A stretch of 64,000 nt of DNA from Porphyrobacter sp. AAP82 (GTDB taxonomy: Bacteria; Pseudomonadota; Alphaproteobacteria; Sphingomonadales; Sphingomonadaceae), in NCBI RefSeq assembly GCF_000331285.1, contig NZ_ANFX01000032.1, positions 1 through 64,000 of the forward strand. The letters are read 5' to 3'. The position numbers and the translations under genes were made by a program. Shown here piece after piece: positions 49,051-57,869 of the stretch; the stretch's first letter is position 1, and every line of letters begins with the position of its first letter. The notes under the pieces are model-generated. The model did no database searches. It was given only the letters and a program-made list of their open reading frames with translations, and was not told the DNA's origin.

Positions 49051-49139
49051 ATCTCCTCACTTGCAGAAGATACGGGCCGGCGCGCGCCGGGGATGCAAAA
49101 AATCGAAGAAAAAATGTGGAAGGGCACAAAAAGTTGCGC

Positions 49140-50066
49140 CTACTGCACCTCTGCCTCGGTCACGGGAGGGTGCAGCCGCAGGCGCGTGACGTGGGTTTCA
49201 TCGCCCGCCGTCACTTCAATCCGCCAGCCGCTCGGATGTTCCAGCACCGTGCCGACCGGCGGCACCGCCTCGGCGAGAACGAAGGCAAGGCCGCCGATCG
49301 TATCGACCGCCTCTTCCACCTCGGCAAGGCGCGGGTCGATCTTGTCGGCGATATCGTCAAGCTCGGCGCGCGCGTCGATGTCCCACATGCCTTCGCCGAT
49401 CGGCGTGATCAGCTCCTGCGGGGTCTCGTCATGCTCGTCCTCGATCTCGCCGACGATTTCCTCGACAAGGTCCTCGATGGTGATGAGACCATCGGTGCCC
49501 GAGAATTCGTCGAGCACGATGGCAAGGTGCACCCGCTGGGTGCGCATGTCGGCCAGCACATCGAGCGCGCCGCGCGCCTGCGGCACGTAGAGCGGCTGGC
49601 GCATCAGCGTGGTCCAGTCGGCCGGCGGCGGCGTGCCATTGGCAAGGAAGGGGAAGACGTCCTTGATGTGGACCATCCCGATCACGTGATCGAGCGTCTC
49701 GCGGTAGACCGGCATGCGCGAATGGCCGTGCTCGGAGAAGGCGGCGACCAGTTCTTCCCAACTGATCGCGGCATCGACCGCGATGATCTCGCCGCGCGGC
49801 ACGGCGACATCATCGGCATCGTGTTCGGAAAAGTGCAGGAGATTGCGCAGCATCTGCCGCTCCACCCGCGACAGGTCTCCGCCCGTGGCCGCGCCCTCGC
49901 CCGGGCCGCCGTTCTCGTCCTCGTGCTCGTCGATCGCTTCCTCGAGCTGTTCGCGCAAGGACCGCGCGCCCTCGAAGCCGAGCATCTTGCGAAGCGCGGA
50001 CATCAGCCCGCTGCTACTACTGTCCGCCTCTCCCGATGGGGATGCGGACGAATGGGAATCGGCCAT
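49140..50066 (-). CDS. corC: CorC/HlyC-type CBS-domain protein
   Basis: 308 residues. An acidic N-terminus is followed by a CBS pair ('EHGHSRMPVYRETLDHVIGM' and 'TQRVHLAIVLDEFSGTDGLI', 'TIEDLVEEIVGEIEDEHDE') and a CorC_HlyC transporter-associated domain. Such proteins are linked to magnesium/cobalt efflux and membrane homeostasis. It follows ybeY by 26 bases, in the conserved order phoH-ybeY-corC. The lnt gene that often follows is absent here. Confidence 0.92.
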   Translation of the reverse strand: MADSHSSASPSGEADSSSSGLMSALRKMLGFEGARSLREQLEEAIDEHEDENGGPGEGAATGGDLSRVERQMLRNLLHFSEHDADDVAVPRGEIIAVDAAISWEELVAAFSEHGHSRMPVYRETLDHVIGMVHIKDVFPFLANGTPPPADWTTLMRQPLYVPQARGALDVLADMRTQRVHLAIVLDEFSGTDGLITIEDLVEEIVGEIEDEHDETPQELITPIGEGMWDIDARAELDDIADKIDPRLAEVEEAVDTIGGLAFVLAEAVPPVGTVLEHPSGWRIEVTAGDETHVTRLRLHPPVTEAEVQ

Positions 50067-50092
50067 GGCCTTGCGAGTGGCTCCTGTTGGTG

Positions 50093-50572
50093 TCAGCCGC
50101 CATATGGGTCAGCGATGCCCAGTTTGGCAAGTATGCGGGTTTCCAGCGCCTCCATCGCCTCGGCCTGTTCGTCGCTTTCGACGTGGTCGTGCCCGGCGAG
50201 GTGGAGCAGGCCGTGGACGATGAGGTGCGTCGCGTGGGCTTCGAGCGTGACGCCCTTTTCCGCCGCCTCGCGCGCGCAGGTTTCGCAAGCGAGCGCGATA
50301 TCGCCGAGCATTTCGGGCGGGCCTTCCGGGGCGAGTTCTTCCAGTTCCTCGCGCTCCAGCATCGGGAAGGACAGGACATTGGTGGGCTTGTCGCGCTGGC
50401 GCCATTCGCGGTTCAAGGTGTGAACCTCGGCATCAGAAGTGAACAGCACGCTGGCGACAAGGCGATGGTTGGCGAGCAGCGGCTCGCCCTCGCCCGCAGC
50501 GACCGCAGCCCGGGCGGCGAGCGCTTCCCAATCGCCTCGGGGCCAGTCTTCGATGTCGATATCGAGTTGCAT
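50093..50572 (-). CDS. ybeY: Endoribonuclease YbeY (16S rRNA maturation)
   Basis: 159 residues. The zinc-binding signature is 'HLIVHGLLHLAGHDH', and 'NVLSFPM' precedes it as usual. YbeY takes part in 16S rRNA 3'-end processing and ribosome quality control. It is a standard member between phoH and corC. Confidence 0.95.
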   Translation of the reverse strand: MQLDIDIEDWPRGDWEALAARAAVAAGEGEPLLANHRLVASVLFTSDAEVHTLNREWRQRDKPTNVLSFPMLEREELEELAPEGPPEMLGDIALACETCAREAAEKGVTLEAHATHLIVHGLLHLAGHDHVESDEQAEAMEALETRILAKLGIADPYGG

Positions 50573-50637
50573 GGGTCGCGCCCTTAGCGCGGATTTGATC
50601 GGTGAGAAATGTTGGGAAACGAACCGCGATCAATCTT

Positions 50638-50744
50638 CGTCATCCCAGCGGTTGCGAAGCACAGCCGAAGGCTGAACGCTGGGACCCAGCGCGGCAAGCG
50701 ATGTCCTGTGCGGCCCCAGGGCCCAGCTTTCGCTGGGGTGACGG
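50638..50744. repeat. REP-like imperfect inverted repeat between phoH and ybeY
   Basis: The ends are inverted copies: TCGTCATCCCAGCG at the left, CGCTGGGGTGACGGA at the right. Internal arms GCTGAACGCTGGGACCC and CCCAGCTTTCGCTGGGG add two smaller hairpins. Intergenic elements of this 'CCCAGCG-AAAGCTGGG' type are common in Sphingomonadales genomes as I recall. It fills most of the 186-base gap inside an otherwise tight gene cluster. Confidence 0.6.
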
Positions 50745-50758
50745 ATGCGGGCGAGGCT

Positions 50759-51799
50759 CTACTCGCCCTCGCCGTCCTTGCCCTCGTAAGCCTCGACGAT
50801 CCGGCCCACGATCGGGTGGCGGACCACGTCGGCGGCGGTGAAGCGGATCGTGCCGAAGCCTTCGACGCCCTCGAGCCGCTCGACCGCGTCGTTGAGCCCG
50901 CTCATCCGCGGGCCGCCCGGGATGTCGACCTGCCGGGGGTCGCCGCAGATCACCATGCGGCTGTTCTGGCCGAAGCGGGTGAGGAACATCTTCATCTGCT
51001 CGCGCGTGGTGTTCTGCGCCTCGTCGAGGATGATGAAGCTGTCGGCGAGCGTGCGGCCGCGCATGAAGGCGATCGGTGCGATCTCGATCTCGCCATTGGC
51101 GAGGCGGCGCTCGACCTGTTCGGGCGGCATGCAGTCGTTCAATGCGTCATACAGGGGCCGCAGGTAGGGATCGACCTTCTCCTTCATGTCGCCGGGCAGG
51201 AAGCCGAGCTTTTCCCCCGCCTCGACCGCCGGGCGCGAGAGGATCAGGCGCTGGACCGAGCCGGTGATGAGCTGGCTGACGGCCTGCGCGACGGCGATAT
51301 AGGTCTTGCCGGTGCCGGCCGGGCCGAGGGCGAAGATGATATCGTCCTTGGCAAGGCTGCGCATGTATTCGATCTGCGTTGCAGACCGGGGCACGATGGT
51401 CTTCTTGCGGGTGCGGATCATGATCGGCGGGGCGCCGTCATCGCCCGAGATGATGCCCTCCAAGGTCGGTTCGGCCGACATCGCGATCAGCGCCTCGACC
51501 GCGCCGCTATCGAGCGCCTCGCCGCGGGCGAGCCGGTCGTACATGGTCTTGAGCGTCTCGCGCGCCCGGGCGACGTCGTCCTCGGGCCCCTCGATCACCA
51601 CCTGATGCCCGCGGGCGTGGATGAAGACCCCGAGCCGGTTCTCGACCTGCACCAGATTGGCATCGAACTGGCCGAACAGGGGGCCGAGCAGCGCCTGGTT
51701 CTCGAAGGTCAGATCGACACGCGCGCGCCGCTGTGCCGGAATGCCACGGGGGTCAGGCGAGAGCGCCGGATGCCCGGCACGGGAGGGTCGTCGGCCCAT
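50759..51799 (-). CDS. phoH: PhoH-family ATPase (YbeZ-like)
   Basis: 346 residues. Walker A is in '[18 protein letters not shown]' and Walker B in '[20 protein letters not shown]', with 'GDPRQVDIP' closing the site. It belongs to the PhoH/YbeZ group that works with YbeY in RNA metabolism. Start MGRRPSRAG is plausible, but the first ~30 residues are low-complexity, so a later start is possible. Confidence 0.92.
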   Translation of the reverse strand: MGRRPSRAGHPALSPDPRGIPAQRRARVDLTFENQALLGPLFGQFDANLVQVENRLGVFIHARGHQVVIEGPEDDVARARETLKTMYDRLARGEALDSGAVEALIAMSAEPTLEGIISGDDGAPPIMIRTRKKTIVPRSATQIEYMRSLAKDDIIFALGPAGTGKTYIAVAQAVSQLITGSVQRLILSRPAVEAGEKLGFLPGDMKEKVDPYLRPLYDALNDCMPPEQVERRLANGEIEIAPIAFMRGRTLADSFIILDEAQNTTREQMKMFLTRFGQNSRMVICGDPRQVDIPGGPRMSGLNDAVERLEGVEGFGTIRFTAADVVRHPIVGRIVEAYEGKDGEGE

Positions 51800-51952
51800 A
51801 AGGTCCTTTGGCTGCGGCAGAAGGACGATCCCTCGGCCCTTGAGTCGCGAGCCTAAGCTGCGCGCGCGTCATGGCAAGCCGGGTGCGGCGAGATGGTGGT
51901 GGAAAGTCACGGGGGTGACATCTTGACCCCGGGCGAGCGGGCGCCGGGGCGC

Positions 51953-52531
51953 TCACCCGCCGCGGATATGCCCCAGCACGTCCGCGCCGCGTCCGTCGAA
52001 GGCGTGCACCGCAAAGGCTCCGCCCGCGTGGACGTAGTGGAGGAACATCTGCTTGTGCACCCGCCCGGCCAGCGGCTCGCGCCAGTGGGGCACGCGGTGC
52101 CCCTTGACGATGATCGCCGAACCCGGCGCGAGCGTCACCGCGATGGTCTCGCCCGCCAGATCGGTCAGGCAGAACGGCCAGGGCTGGCCCGGCGGATCGC
52201 TCCCCACCGTCACCGAGACCGTCACCTCGCACGAGGCGCGGTCGGTGTGGGCCTCGAGCACCGCGCCCTTCCGGTACAGGCGCCAGTAGGCATAGGTCTC
52301 GACCAGGGCGCAGCCGATCGCCGCCTCGACCGCGGGGCGGCAATGGCGCAGGTACAGCTCGCCAAGGCCGGGGGAATATTCGTCTTCCGCCCCCGCGACA
52401 TATTCGCTGGGGGCGAGCGCGCCGCTACGCTGCGAGACGTCCATCGCCGCATCGAGCATGGCGACATGCGAGGCTTCGAGCAGCCCTTCGATGACGACGA
52501 AGCCGCGCGTATCGTAAGCGCCCGCCGTCAC
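51953..52531 (-). CDS. 2OG-Fe(II) oxygenase-like protein
   Basis: 192 residues. The Fe ligands of a double-stranded beta-helix oxygenase are visible: HxD in 'EAHTDRASCEVTVSVTVG' and the distal His in 'IIVKGHRVPHWREPL', with an Arg near the end for 2-oxoglutarate. Target unknown. The GTG start is chosen because GAGG, which overlaps the miaB stop, lies 8 bases upstream; a start 12 codons earlier would overlap miaB by 26 bases. It is inserted between miaB and phoH and is read with them. Confidence 0.78.
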   Translation of the reverse strand: MTAGAYDTRGFVVIEGLLEASHVAMLDAAMDVSQRSGALAPSEYVAGAEDEYSPGLGELYLRHCRPAVEAAIGCALVETYAYWRLYRKGAVLEAHTDRASCEVTVSVTVGSDPPGQPWPFCLTDLAGETIAVTLAPGSAIIVKGHRVPHWREPLAGRVHKQMFLHYVHAGGAFAVHAFDGRGADVLGHIRGG

Positions 52532-52541
52532 CCGCGCGGCC

Positions 52542-53897
52542 TCAGAGTGCCGCCGGCGCGCGCACACGTCCGCGCAGCGAATTGGGCCCCGCTTCGGCCA
52601 GCGTCACCTCAACCAGATCGCCGATCCTGTGATCGCCCTCGAAGTGCACGCTCTGGAGCCACGGCGACTTGCCGAGCCACTGGCCCGGATGCCGCCCGGT
52701 GCGCTCGACCAGCACCAGGCACCGCGCGCCCACGCTCGCCTGATTGAAGGCGTATTGGTGCGCGCCGATGCGCTGCTGGAGACGCTGGAGGCGCTCGTCC
52801 ATCACTTCCGGCGCGATCTGGCCGTCCATCGTCGCGGCAGGCGTGCCGGGCCGGGGCGAATATTTGAAGCTGAAGCAGGCGGCGTAGCGCACCGCGTCGA
52901 CGATCCCCAGCGTCTCGGCAAATTCGGCCTCGGTCTCGCCCGGGAAGCCGACGATGAAATCGCCCGACAGCGCGATATCGGGGCGTGACGCGCGGAAGCG
53001 CTCGATCAGCCTGAGGTAGCTTTCGGCGGTGTGCTGGCGGTTCATTGCCTTCAGGATGCGGTCGCTGCCCGCCTGCACGGGCAGGTGCAGATAGGGCATG
53101 AGCTTGTCCACTTCGCCATGCGCGGTGATGAGGTCATCGTCCATGTCGTTGGGATGCGAGGTGGTGTAGCGGATGCGCGCAAGGCCATCGATCCCCGCCA
53201 GCACCCGGATCAGCCCGCCCAGCCCGATGCGCCGTCCCTTGTCGTCCTCGCCCGCCCACGCATTGACGTTCTGGCCGAGCAGCGTGATCTCCTTCGCGCC
53301 CTGCTCCACCAGTTTGCGCGCCTCGGCGACCAGATGGCTAAAAGGCCGCGAGATTTCCGCGCCGCGGGTATAGGGCACCACGCAATAGGTGCAGAACTTG
53401 TCGCAGCCTTCCTGCACGGTGAGGAAGGCGCTAGGGCCCCGCTTGGCCCGCGCAGGCAGCGCGTCGAACTTGGCGATGGCGGGCATGTCAGTATCGGTCG
53501 CGCGCTCGCCCTGTGCCGCCTTGTCGAGCATCTCGGGCAGGCGGTGATAGGCCTGCGGGCCGACCACGATGGAGACCGAGGGCGCGCGTGCCATGATCTC
53601 CTCGCCCTCGGCCTGCGCGACGCAGCCTGCGACCGCGATCAGCGGCTTCTTCCCCGCTTCCTCGCCCGCCTTCACCAGCCGGCCGATGTCCGAATAGACC
53701 TTCTCGGCGGCCTTTTCGCGGATGTGGCAGGTGTTGAGGATGACGAGGTCCGCCTCCTCCCCCTCGGGCGCGGGCGTGATGCCACGTTCCGCCAGCAGCT
53801 CGCCCATGCGCTCGCCGTCATAGACGTTCATCTGGCAGCCGAAGCTCTTGACCCTGTATGTAGCCGGAGGACTTTGGGGGGCGGAGGTGGGTTTCAT
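52542..53897 (-). CDS. miaB: tRNA-2-methylthio-N6-isopentenyladenosine synthase MiaB
   Basis: 451 residues. The first Fe-S cluster is held by Cys21, Cys57 and Cys92 ('[15 protein letters not shown]', '[13 protein letters not shown]'); the radical-SAM cluster by Cys165, Cys169 and Cys172 ('[16 protein letters not shown]'). A TRAM domain ends the protein. It methylthiolates i6A37 in tRNA. The ATG of MKPTSAPQ is preferred over a TTG 13 codons upstream. A tight gene cluster follows it on the same strand. Confidence 0.95.
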   Translation of the reverse strand: MKPTSAPQSPPATYRVKSFGCQMNVYDGERMGELLAERGITPAPEGEEADLVILNTCHIREKAAEKVYSDIGRLVKAGEEAGKKPLIAVAGCVAQAEGEEIMARAPSVSIVVGPQAYHRLPEMLDKAAQGERATDTDMPAIAKFDALPARAKRGPSAFLTVQEGCDKFCTYCVVPYTRGAEISRPFSHLVAEARKLVEQGAKEITLLGQNVNAWAGEDDKGRRIGLGGLIRVLAGIDGLARIRYTTSHPNDMDDDLITAHGEVDKLMPYLHLPVQAGSDRILKAMNRQHTAESYLRLIERFRASRPDIALSGDFIVGFPGETEAEFAETLGIVDAVRYAACFSFKYSPRPGTPAATMDGQIAPEVMDERLQRLQQRIGAHQYAFNQASVGARCLVLVERTGRHPGQWLGKSPWLQSVHFEGDHRIGDLVEVTLAEAGPNSLRGRVRAPAAL

Positions 53898-53962
53898 GAA
53901 GGGTGCGCCTTTAGCGCCAAGCGGGGATGCGTTCAACGCCCGCGAAGCTGCGGTGGTTCGGT

Positions 53963-54553
53963 TTAGCCGCGTCGAAGAACGCTCTCAGCCCAATGTTGCG
54001 CCCACAGGGGTGAGTTGCCCGATGCCATGACCTCCTCGGCCAGTCCGCGCTCATAGGCGTGCAGGCCCGCGATACCCTCGGCGTGGAGGATGCTCCGACG
54101 CCTGATGACTTCATTGCGAAGCTCGGCCGCATTCATTTCGCGATGCGGCCAATAGATGAGGTCAGTGGTGAACGCATCGCCAAGACAAGCAGACAGATAG
54201 CTCAGAACACGCTGATAGACAGCCTGATCGTCCAGCCGCAGACGCTCTTCAAGCGCGAGCAAGTCAGCGATTTCGGACGGTTCCAGATCGGTGATCGGAT
54301 CGGGCAGAGGCAGTGCGATGATGGCCGCGAACTCTTCCGGCCCGCTGCCGCCGTGAAAGCTCGCCCAAAAGCCGGGTTCCTCACGAAAGCCGGTCAGCGC
54401 CTCCAGCTCGTCCATGATCGGATCAAGCGGTGCGCGCCTTGTCTCTGCCGCATCCGAGGCGCGGCTTGCGAGGTCGGCAATCTGCGCCAACCGCGCCGGA
54501 TCGGGCGTTGCCGTGATCTGTGCGATCGCGCGCCCGATCCGGTCGGTTGGCAT
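53963..54553 (-). CDS. Hypothetical protein, helical, unknown function
   Basis: 196 residues; I do not recognise the family. It is almost entirely alpha-helical by composition, with acidic Leu/Ala-rich stretches ('[20 protein letters not shown]') and no signal peptide, membrane helix or obvious catalytic motif. Codon use matches the neighbours. It begins 5 bases downstream of the cyclophilin stop on the same strand and is probably co-transcribed with it; miaB follows 65 bases later. Confidence 0.75.
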   Translation of the reverse strand: MPTDRIGRAIAQITATPDPARLAQIADLASRASDAAETRRAPLDPIMDELEALTGFREEPGFWASFHGGSGPEEFAAIIALPLPDPITDLEPSEIADLLALEERLRLDDQAVYQRVLSYLSACLGDAFTTDLIYWPHREMNAAELRNEVIRRRSILHAEGIAGLHAYERGLAEEVMASGNSPLWAQHWAESVLRRG

Positions 54554-54558
54554 TGGCG

Positions 54559-55020
54559 TCAGGCGACCGTCGCCTTGACGATCTTGCCGGGTGCGCGCGG
54601 CGGTTCGCCCTTGGGGATGGCGTGGACGTGTTCCATGCCGCTGATCACCTGACCCCACACGGTGTACTGCTTGTCGAGGAAGCGCGCGTCGTCGAGGCAG
54701 ATGAAGAACTGCGAATTGGCGCTGTTGGGGTTCTGCGCGCGGGCCATCGAGCACACGCCTTCGACGTGGGGCTCGGCGTTGAATTCGGCGGCGAGGTCGG
54801 GCTTGTCGCTGCCGCCCATGCCGGTGCCGGTCGGATCGCCGCCCTGCGCCATGAAGCCCGAAATCACGCGGTGGAAGATCACGCCGTCGTAGAAGCCTTC
54901 GCTCGCCAGCTCGGTGATGCGCGCGACGTGGCCGGGGGCGAGATCGGGGCGCAGCTTGATGACCACATCGCCGGTCTCGCCGGTGCCGTTGTCGAGGGTG
55001 AAGGTGAGGGTTTCGGCCAT
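54559..55020 (-). CDS. Cyclophilin-type peptidyl-prolyl cis-trans isomerase
   Basis: 153 residues. Active-site residues are visible: 'GVIFHRVISGFMAQGGDPTG' (Arg, Phe, Gln), 'SMARAQNPNSANSQFFICL' and the Trp of 'QYTVWGQVISG'. There is no signal peptide, so it is cytoplasmic. The start MAETLTF is fixed by AGGAG 9 bases upstream. Confidence 0.94.
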   Translation of the reverse strand: MAETLTFTLDNGTGETGDVVIKLRPDLAPGHVARITELASEGFYDGVIFHRVISGFMAQGGDPTGTGMGGSDKPDLAAEFNAEPHVEGVCSMARAQNPNSANSQFFICLDDARFLDKQYTVWGQVISGMEHVHAIPKGEPPRAPGKIVKATVA

Positions 55021-55124
55021 TTTCGTGTCTCCTGCGCAAAATTTGCCCGCGCTTTTAGCAGCCATCTCGTCCCTGTCACCCTCTGCCCTTGCTTTTGCGC
55101 CTTGCCTCCGTAAACGCCTCAGGC

Positions 55125-56573
55125 ATGGCCGAAGAGCGCATCCTCGACGATGATCTCGTCACTGCCGAAATGGCGGAGATCGAGGTGCGCCCCGACGACC
55201 GTGTCGACGACGAACGCCACGACCAGGAGAACCGGCTCAAGGTCGATTATGTCTCCGCCGTGCGCGATGCGCTCGATGCGGGCGACAAGGGCGCGGTTTA
55301 TGACCTCGTCGAACCGCTCCATGCCGCCGACATCGCCGACCTGATCGAGCTTCTGGGCCGGTCCGAACGTGCCGCCCTCGCCCGCGCGATCACCGACCTG
55401 ATGACCAGCGACGTGATCGCGGAACTGAACGATTACGTGCGCGAGGACCTGATGGAGGCCCTGCCCGCGCAGGCGGTCGCCACCATCGCCGAGCAGCTCG
55501 ACACCGACGATGCGGTGCAGCTGATCGAGGACCTCGACGAGGCCGATCAGCGCGCGGTCATCGCCGAACTGGAGCCCGAGACCCGCGAGGCGGTGGCCAG
55601 CGCGCTCGCCTATCCCGAAGAGACCGCCGGGCGCCTGATGAGCCGGCACTTCGTGGCGGTGCCCGAGCACATGAATGTCGGCGGGCTGATCGACTTCCTG
55701 CGCGAGGACGGCGATCTCGAGCATGATTTCTTCGAGGTCTTCATCATCGACGAACGCCACCACCCGGTCGGCACCTGCGCGCTCTCGTGGATCCTGACCA
55801 CGCCGCGCGGCGTGAAGCTCACCGATGTGATGAAGCGCGACCAGACCCTGATCCCGGTCACGATGGACCAGGAAGAGGTCGCGCTGATGTTCCAGAAATA
55901 CGCGCTGATCTCGGCCGCGGTGGTGGACGACAGTGGCCGGCTGGTGGGGCAGATGACGGTCGATGACATCGTCCACATCATCTCGGAAGAAGCGGGCGAG
56001 GACGCGCTGCTGCTGTCGGGTGCCGGCGATGGCGACATCAACGAGCCGATCGTCGATAGCTACAAGGCGCGGGTGCGCTGGCTCTTGGCGAACCTGCTCA
56101 CCGCATCGGTCGCCTCGACGGTGATCGCGCAGTTCGAGGATGTGATCGCGGCAATGGTGGCGCTTGCGGTGCTGATGCCGATCGTCGCCGGGATCGGCGG
56201 CAATGCGGGCACGCAGACCCTCGCCGTCACGGTGCGCGCGATTGCCACCAACCAGCTGACCGACGCCAATACCTGGCGCGCGATCCGCCGCGAGATGTCG
56301 ATTGCGGCATTGAACGGCGGCACGGTCGCGCTGGTGATCGGCGGGATTGTGGCGGTGCTGTTCGAGAACCCCTTGCTGGGCGGCGTGATCGGCGCGGCGA
56401 TGCTGTGCAATATCGTGATCGCGGGGTTCGCTGGCGTGCTGGTGCCGCTGACGCTCCAGCGGTTCAAGGCGGACCCGGCGATCTCCTCTTCGATCTTCGT
56501 CACCATGACGACGGATTCGATGGGCTTCCTGGTCTTCCTAGGTTTGGCAGTGGTCAGCGGTCTGGCGCGCTGA
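55125..56573 (+). CDS. mgtE: MgtE-type magnesium transporter
   Basis: 482 residues. N-terminal superhelical domain, two CBS domains (from ~residue 160: 'GRLMSRHFVAVPEHMNVGGL', 'DVMKRDQTLIPVTMDQEEV'), then five membrane helices with 'LMPIVAGIGGNAGTQTLAVT', the MgtE pore signature. It is a Mg2+ channel gated by cytoplasmic Mg2+. The ATG giving MAEERILDD is preferred; the 12 preceding codons are not conserved. Confidence 0.94.
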   Translation: MAEERILDDDLVTAEMAEIEVRPDDRVDDERHDQENRLKVDYVSAVRDALDAGDKGAVYDLVEPLHAADIADLIELLGRSERAALARAITDLMTSDVIAELNDYVREDLMEALPAQAVATIAEQLDTDDAVQLIEDLDEADQRAVIAELEPETREAVASALAYPEETAGRLMSRHFVAVPEHMNVGGLIDFLREDGDLEHDFFEVFIIDERHHPVGTCALSWILTTPRGVKLTDVMKRDQTLIPVTMDQEEVALMFQKYALISAAVVDDSGRLVGQMTVDDIVHIISEEAGEDALLLSGAGDGDINEPIVDSYKARVRWLLANLLTASVASTVIAQFEDVIAAMVALAVLMPIVAGIGGNAGTQTLAVTVRAIATNQLTDANTWRAIRREMSIAALNGGTVALVIGGIVAVLFENPLLGGVIGAAMLCNIVIAGFAGVLVPLTLQRFKADPAISSSIFVTMTTDSMGFLVFLGLAVVSGLAR

Positions 56574-56602
56574 TAGCCCTCCTCCCCAACATAAGGGAGA
56601 GA

Positions 56603-57364
56603 ATGATGGCAGGACGGGTGGGCGGCAAGGTTGTGCTGCTGACGGGCGGCGCGATGGGTCTGGGCAAGGCGGCGGCAAAGGCGCTGCTGGCCGAGGGTGC
56701 GAGCGTCATCATCACCGATATCGATGAGAGCGCCGGGCGCGCGACGGCGGCGGAGCTGGGCTGCGGCTACTTGCCGCAGGACGTCACCGACTGGGCGCGC
56801 TGGCAGGAGGTGATCGCCGAGGTCGAGGCCGCGCATGGCCGATTGGACGTGCTGGTCAACAACGCCGCGATCACGGTGTTCGGAAGCATCGCCGACATCA
56901 GCCCGGAGGATTTCCGCCGCTGCTATCGCGTAGATGTAGATTCGATCTTCATGGGCTGCAAGGCGGCGATCCCGCTCATGGCGCGGGGTGGCGGGGGTTC
57001 GATCGTCAACTTCTCCTCGGCTGCGGGCAACAAGCCCTCGCCCGATCTTGCCGCCTACAACTCGGCCAAGGCGGCGGTGGTGACGCTCACCAAGTCGATC
57101 GCGCTCTATTGCGCGCGCGAGCAGAACGGGGTGCGGGTCAACGCGGTGCAGCCGGGCACGATCCTCACCCCCAATGTCGAGAGCGTGATCGCCGGCACCC
57201 CCGACCCTGACGCCACCCGCGCCGCGTTCAGCGTCGCCCAGCCCATCGGGCGCATGGGCGAGGTCGAGGATATCGCGCACCTTGTGGTCTACCTCGCCAG
57301 CGACGAGAGCAGGTTTGCGACTGGCGCGCCCTTCATCGTCGACGGGGGTCTGAGCATCGCATGA
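56603..57364 (+). CDS. Short-chain dehydrogenase/reductase
   Basis: 253 residues, classical SDR. The NAD(P)-binding start is 'VVLLTGGAMGLGKAAAKALL' (TGxxxGxG), 'DVLVNNAAITVFG' has the NNA motif, and Ser-Tyr-Lys are in 'IVNFSSAAGNKPSPDLAAYN' and 'SAKAAVV'. AAGGGAG precedes two adjacent ATGs. It is followed after 10 bases by the NTF2-like gene and then the Rieske oxygenase, forming a catabolic-looking operon. Confidence 0.92.
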   Translation: MMAGRVGGKVVLLTGGAMGLGKAAAKALLAEGASVIITDIDESAGRATAAELGCGYLPQDVTDWARWQEVIAEVEAAHGRLDVLVNNAAITVFGSIADISPEDFRRCYRVDVDSIFMGCKAAIPLMARGGGGSIVNFSSAAGNKPSPDLAAYNSAKAAVVTLTKSIALYCAREQNGVRVNAVQPGTILTPNVESVIAGTPDPDATRAAFSVAQPIGRMGEVEDIAHLVVYLASDESRFATGAPFIVDGGLSIA

Positions 57365-57374
57365 GGAGGGGGGC

Positions 57375-57869
57375 ATGAGCGCCGACCGCTTCGCCATCAT
57401 CGACCTCGCCGCGCTCTACATGCGCGGGCTCGACCGGCTCGACGGGGCGCTGCTGGAGGCGCAGTTCTGGCCCGATGCGCGGTGCGAATACGGGGTGTTC
57501 TCGGGCGGCCCGGCGGACTTCGCGGCGTTCTGCATGACGATGCTGACCGAGCACGAGCGCAACCACCACATGCTCGGCCAGCACCTCGTCGATTTCGCGG
57601 GGGAGGACGAGGCCTTCGGGGAAGTCTACTACCAGGCCTACCACCGCGTCTTCGACGAGAGCGGCGCACCGCGCGACCTGTTCATCGCCGGGCGCTATGT
57701 CGACCGCTACGAACGGCGCGGCGGCACCTGGAAGATCGCCTACCGCTCCGAGCTGGTCGACTGGGTGCGCGACGATCCCGCCGCCGACGCGATGGCCACC
57801 GCCGCCCCCTTCATCATGGGCGAGCGCAAGCCCGCCGACCCGCTCTACGACCGCGAGGCGATGCGGTGA
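57375..57869 (+). CDS. SnoaL/NTF2-like protein
   Basis: 164 residues with the NTF2-like cone fold: 'FAIIDLAALYMRGLDRLDGA', 'DARCEYGVFSGGPADFAAF' and 'GRYVDRYERRGGTWKIAYRS'. Such proteins serve as isomerases, cyclases or as beta subunits of ring-hydroxylating oxygenases. Its stop overlaps the start of the Rieske alpha-subunit gene (GTGA), so it may be that enzyme's partner; this is inference from position and fold. Confidence 0.85.
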   Translation: MSADRFAIIDLAALYMRGLDRLDGALLEAQFWPDARCEYGVFSGGPADFAAFCMTMLTEHERNHHMLGQHLVDFAGEDEAFGEVYYQAYHRVFDESGAPRDLFIAGRYVDRYERRGGTWKIAYRSELVDWVRDDPAADAMATAAPFIMGERKPADPLYDREAMR

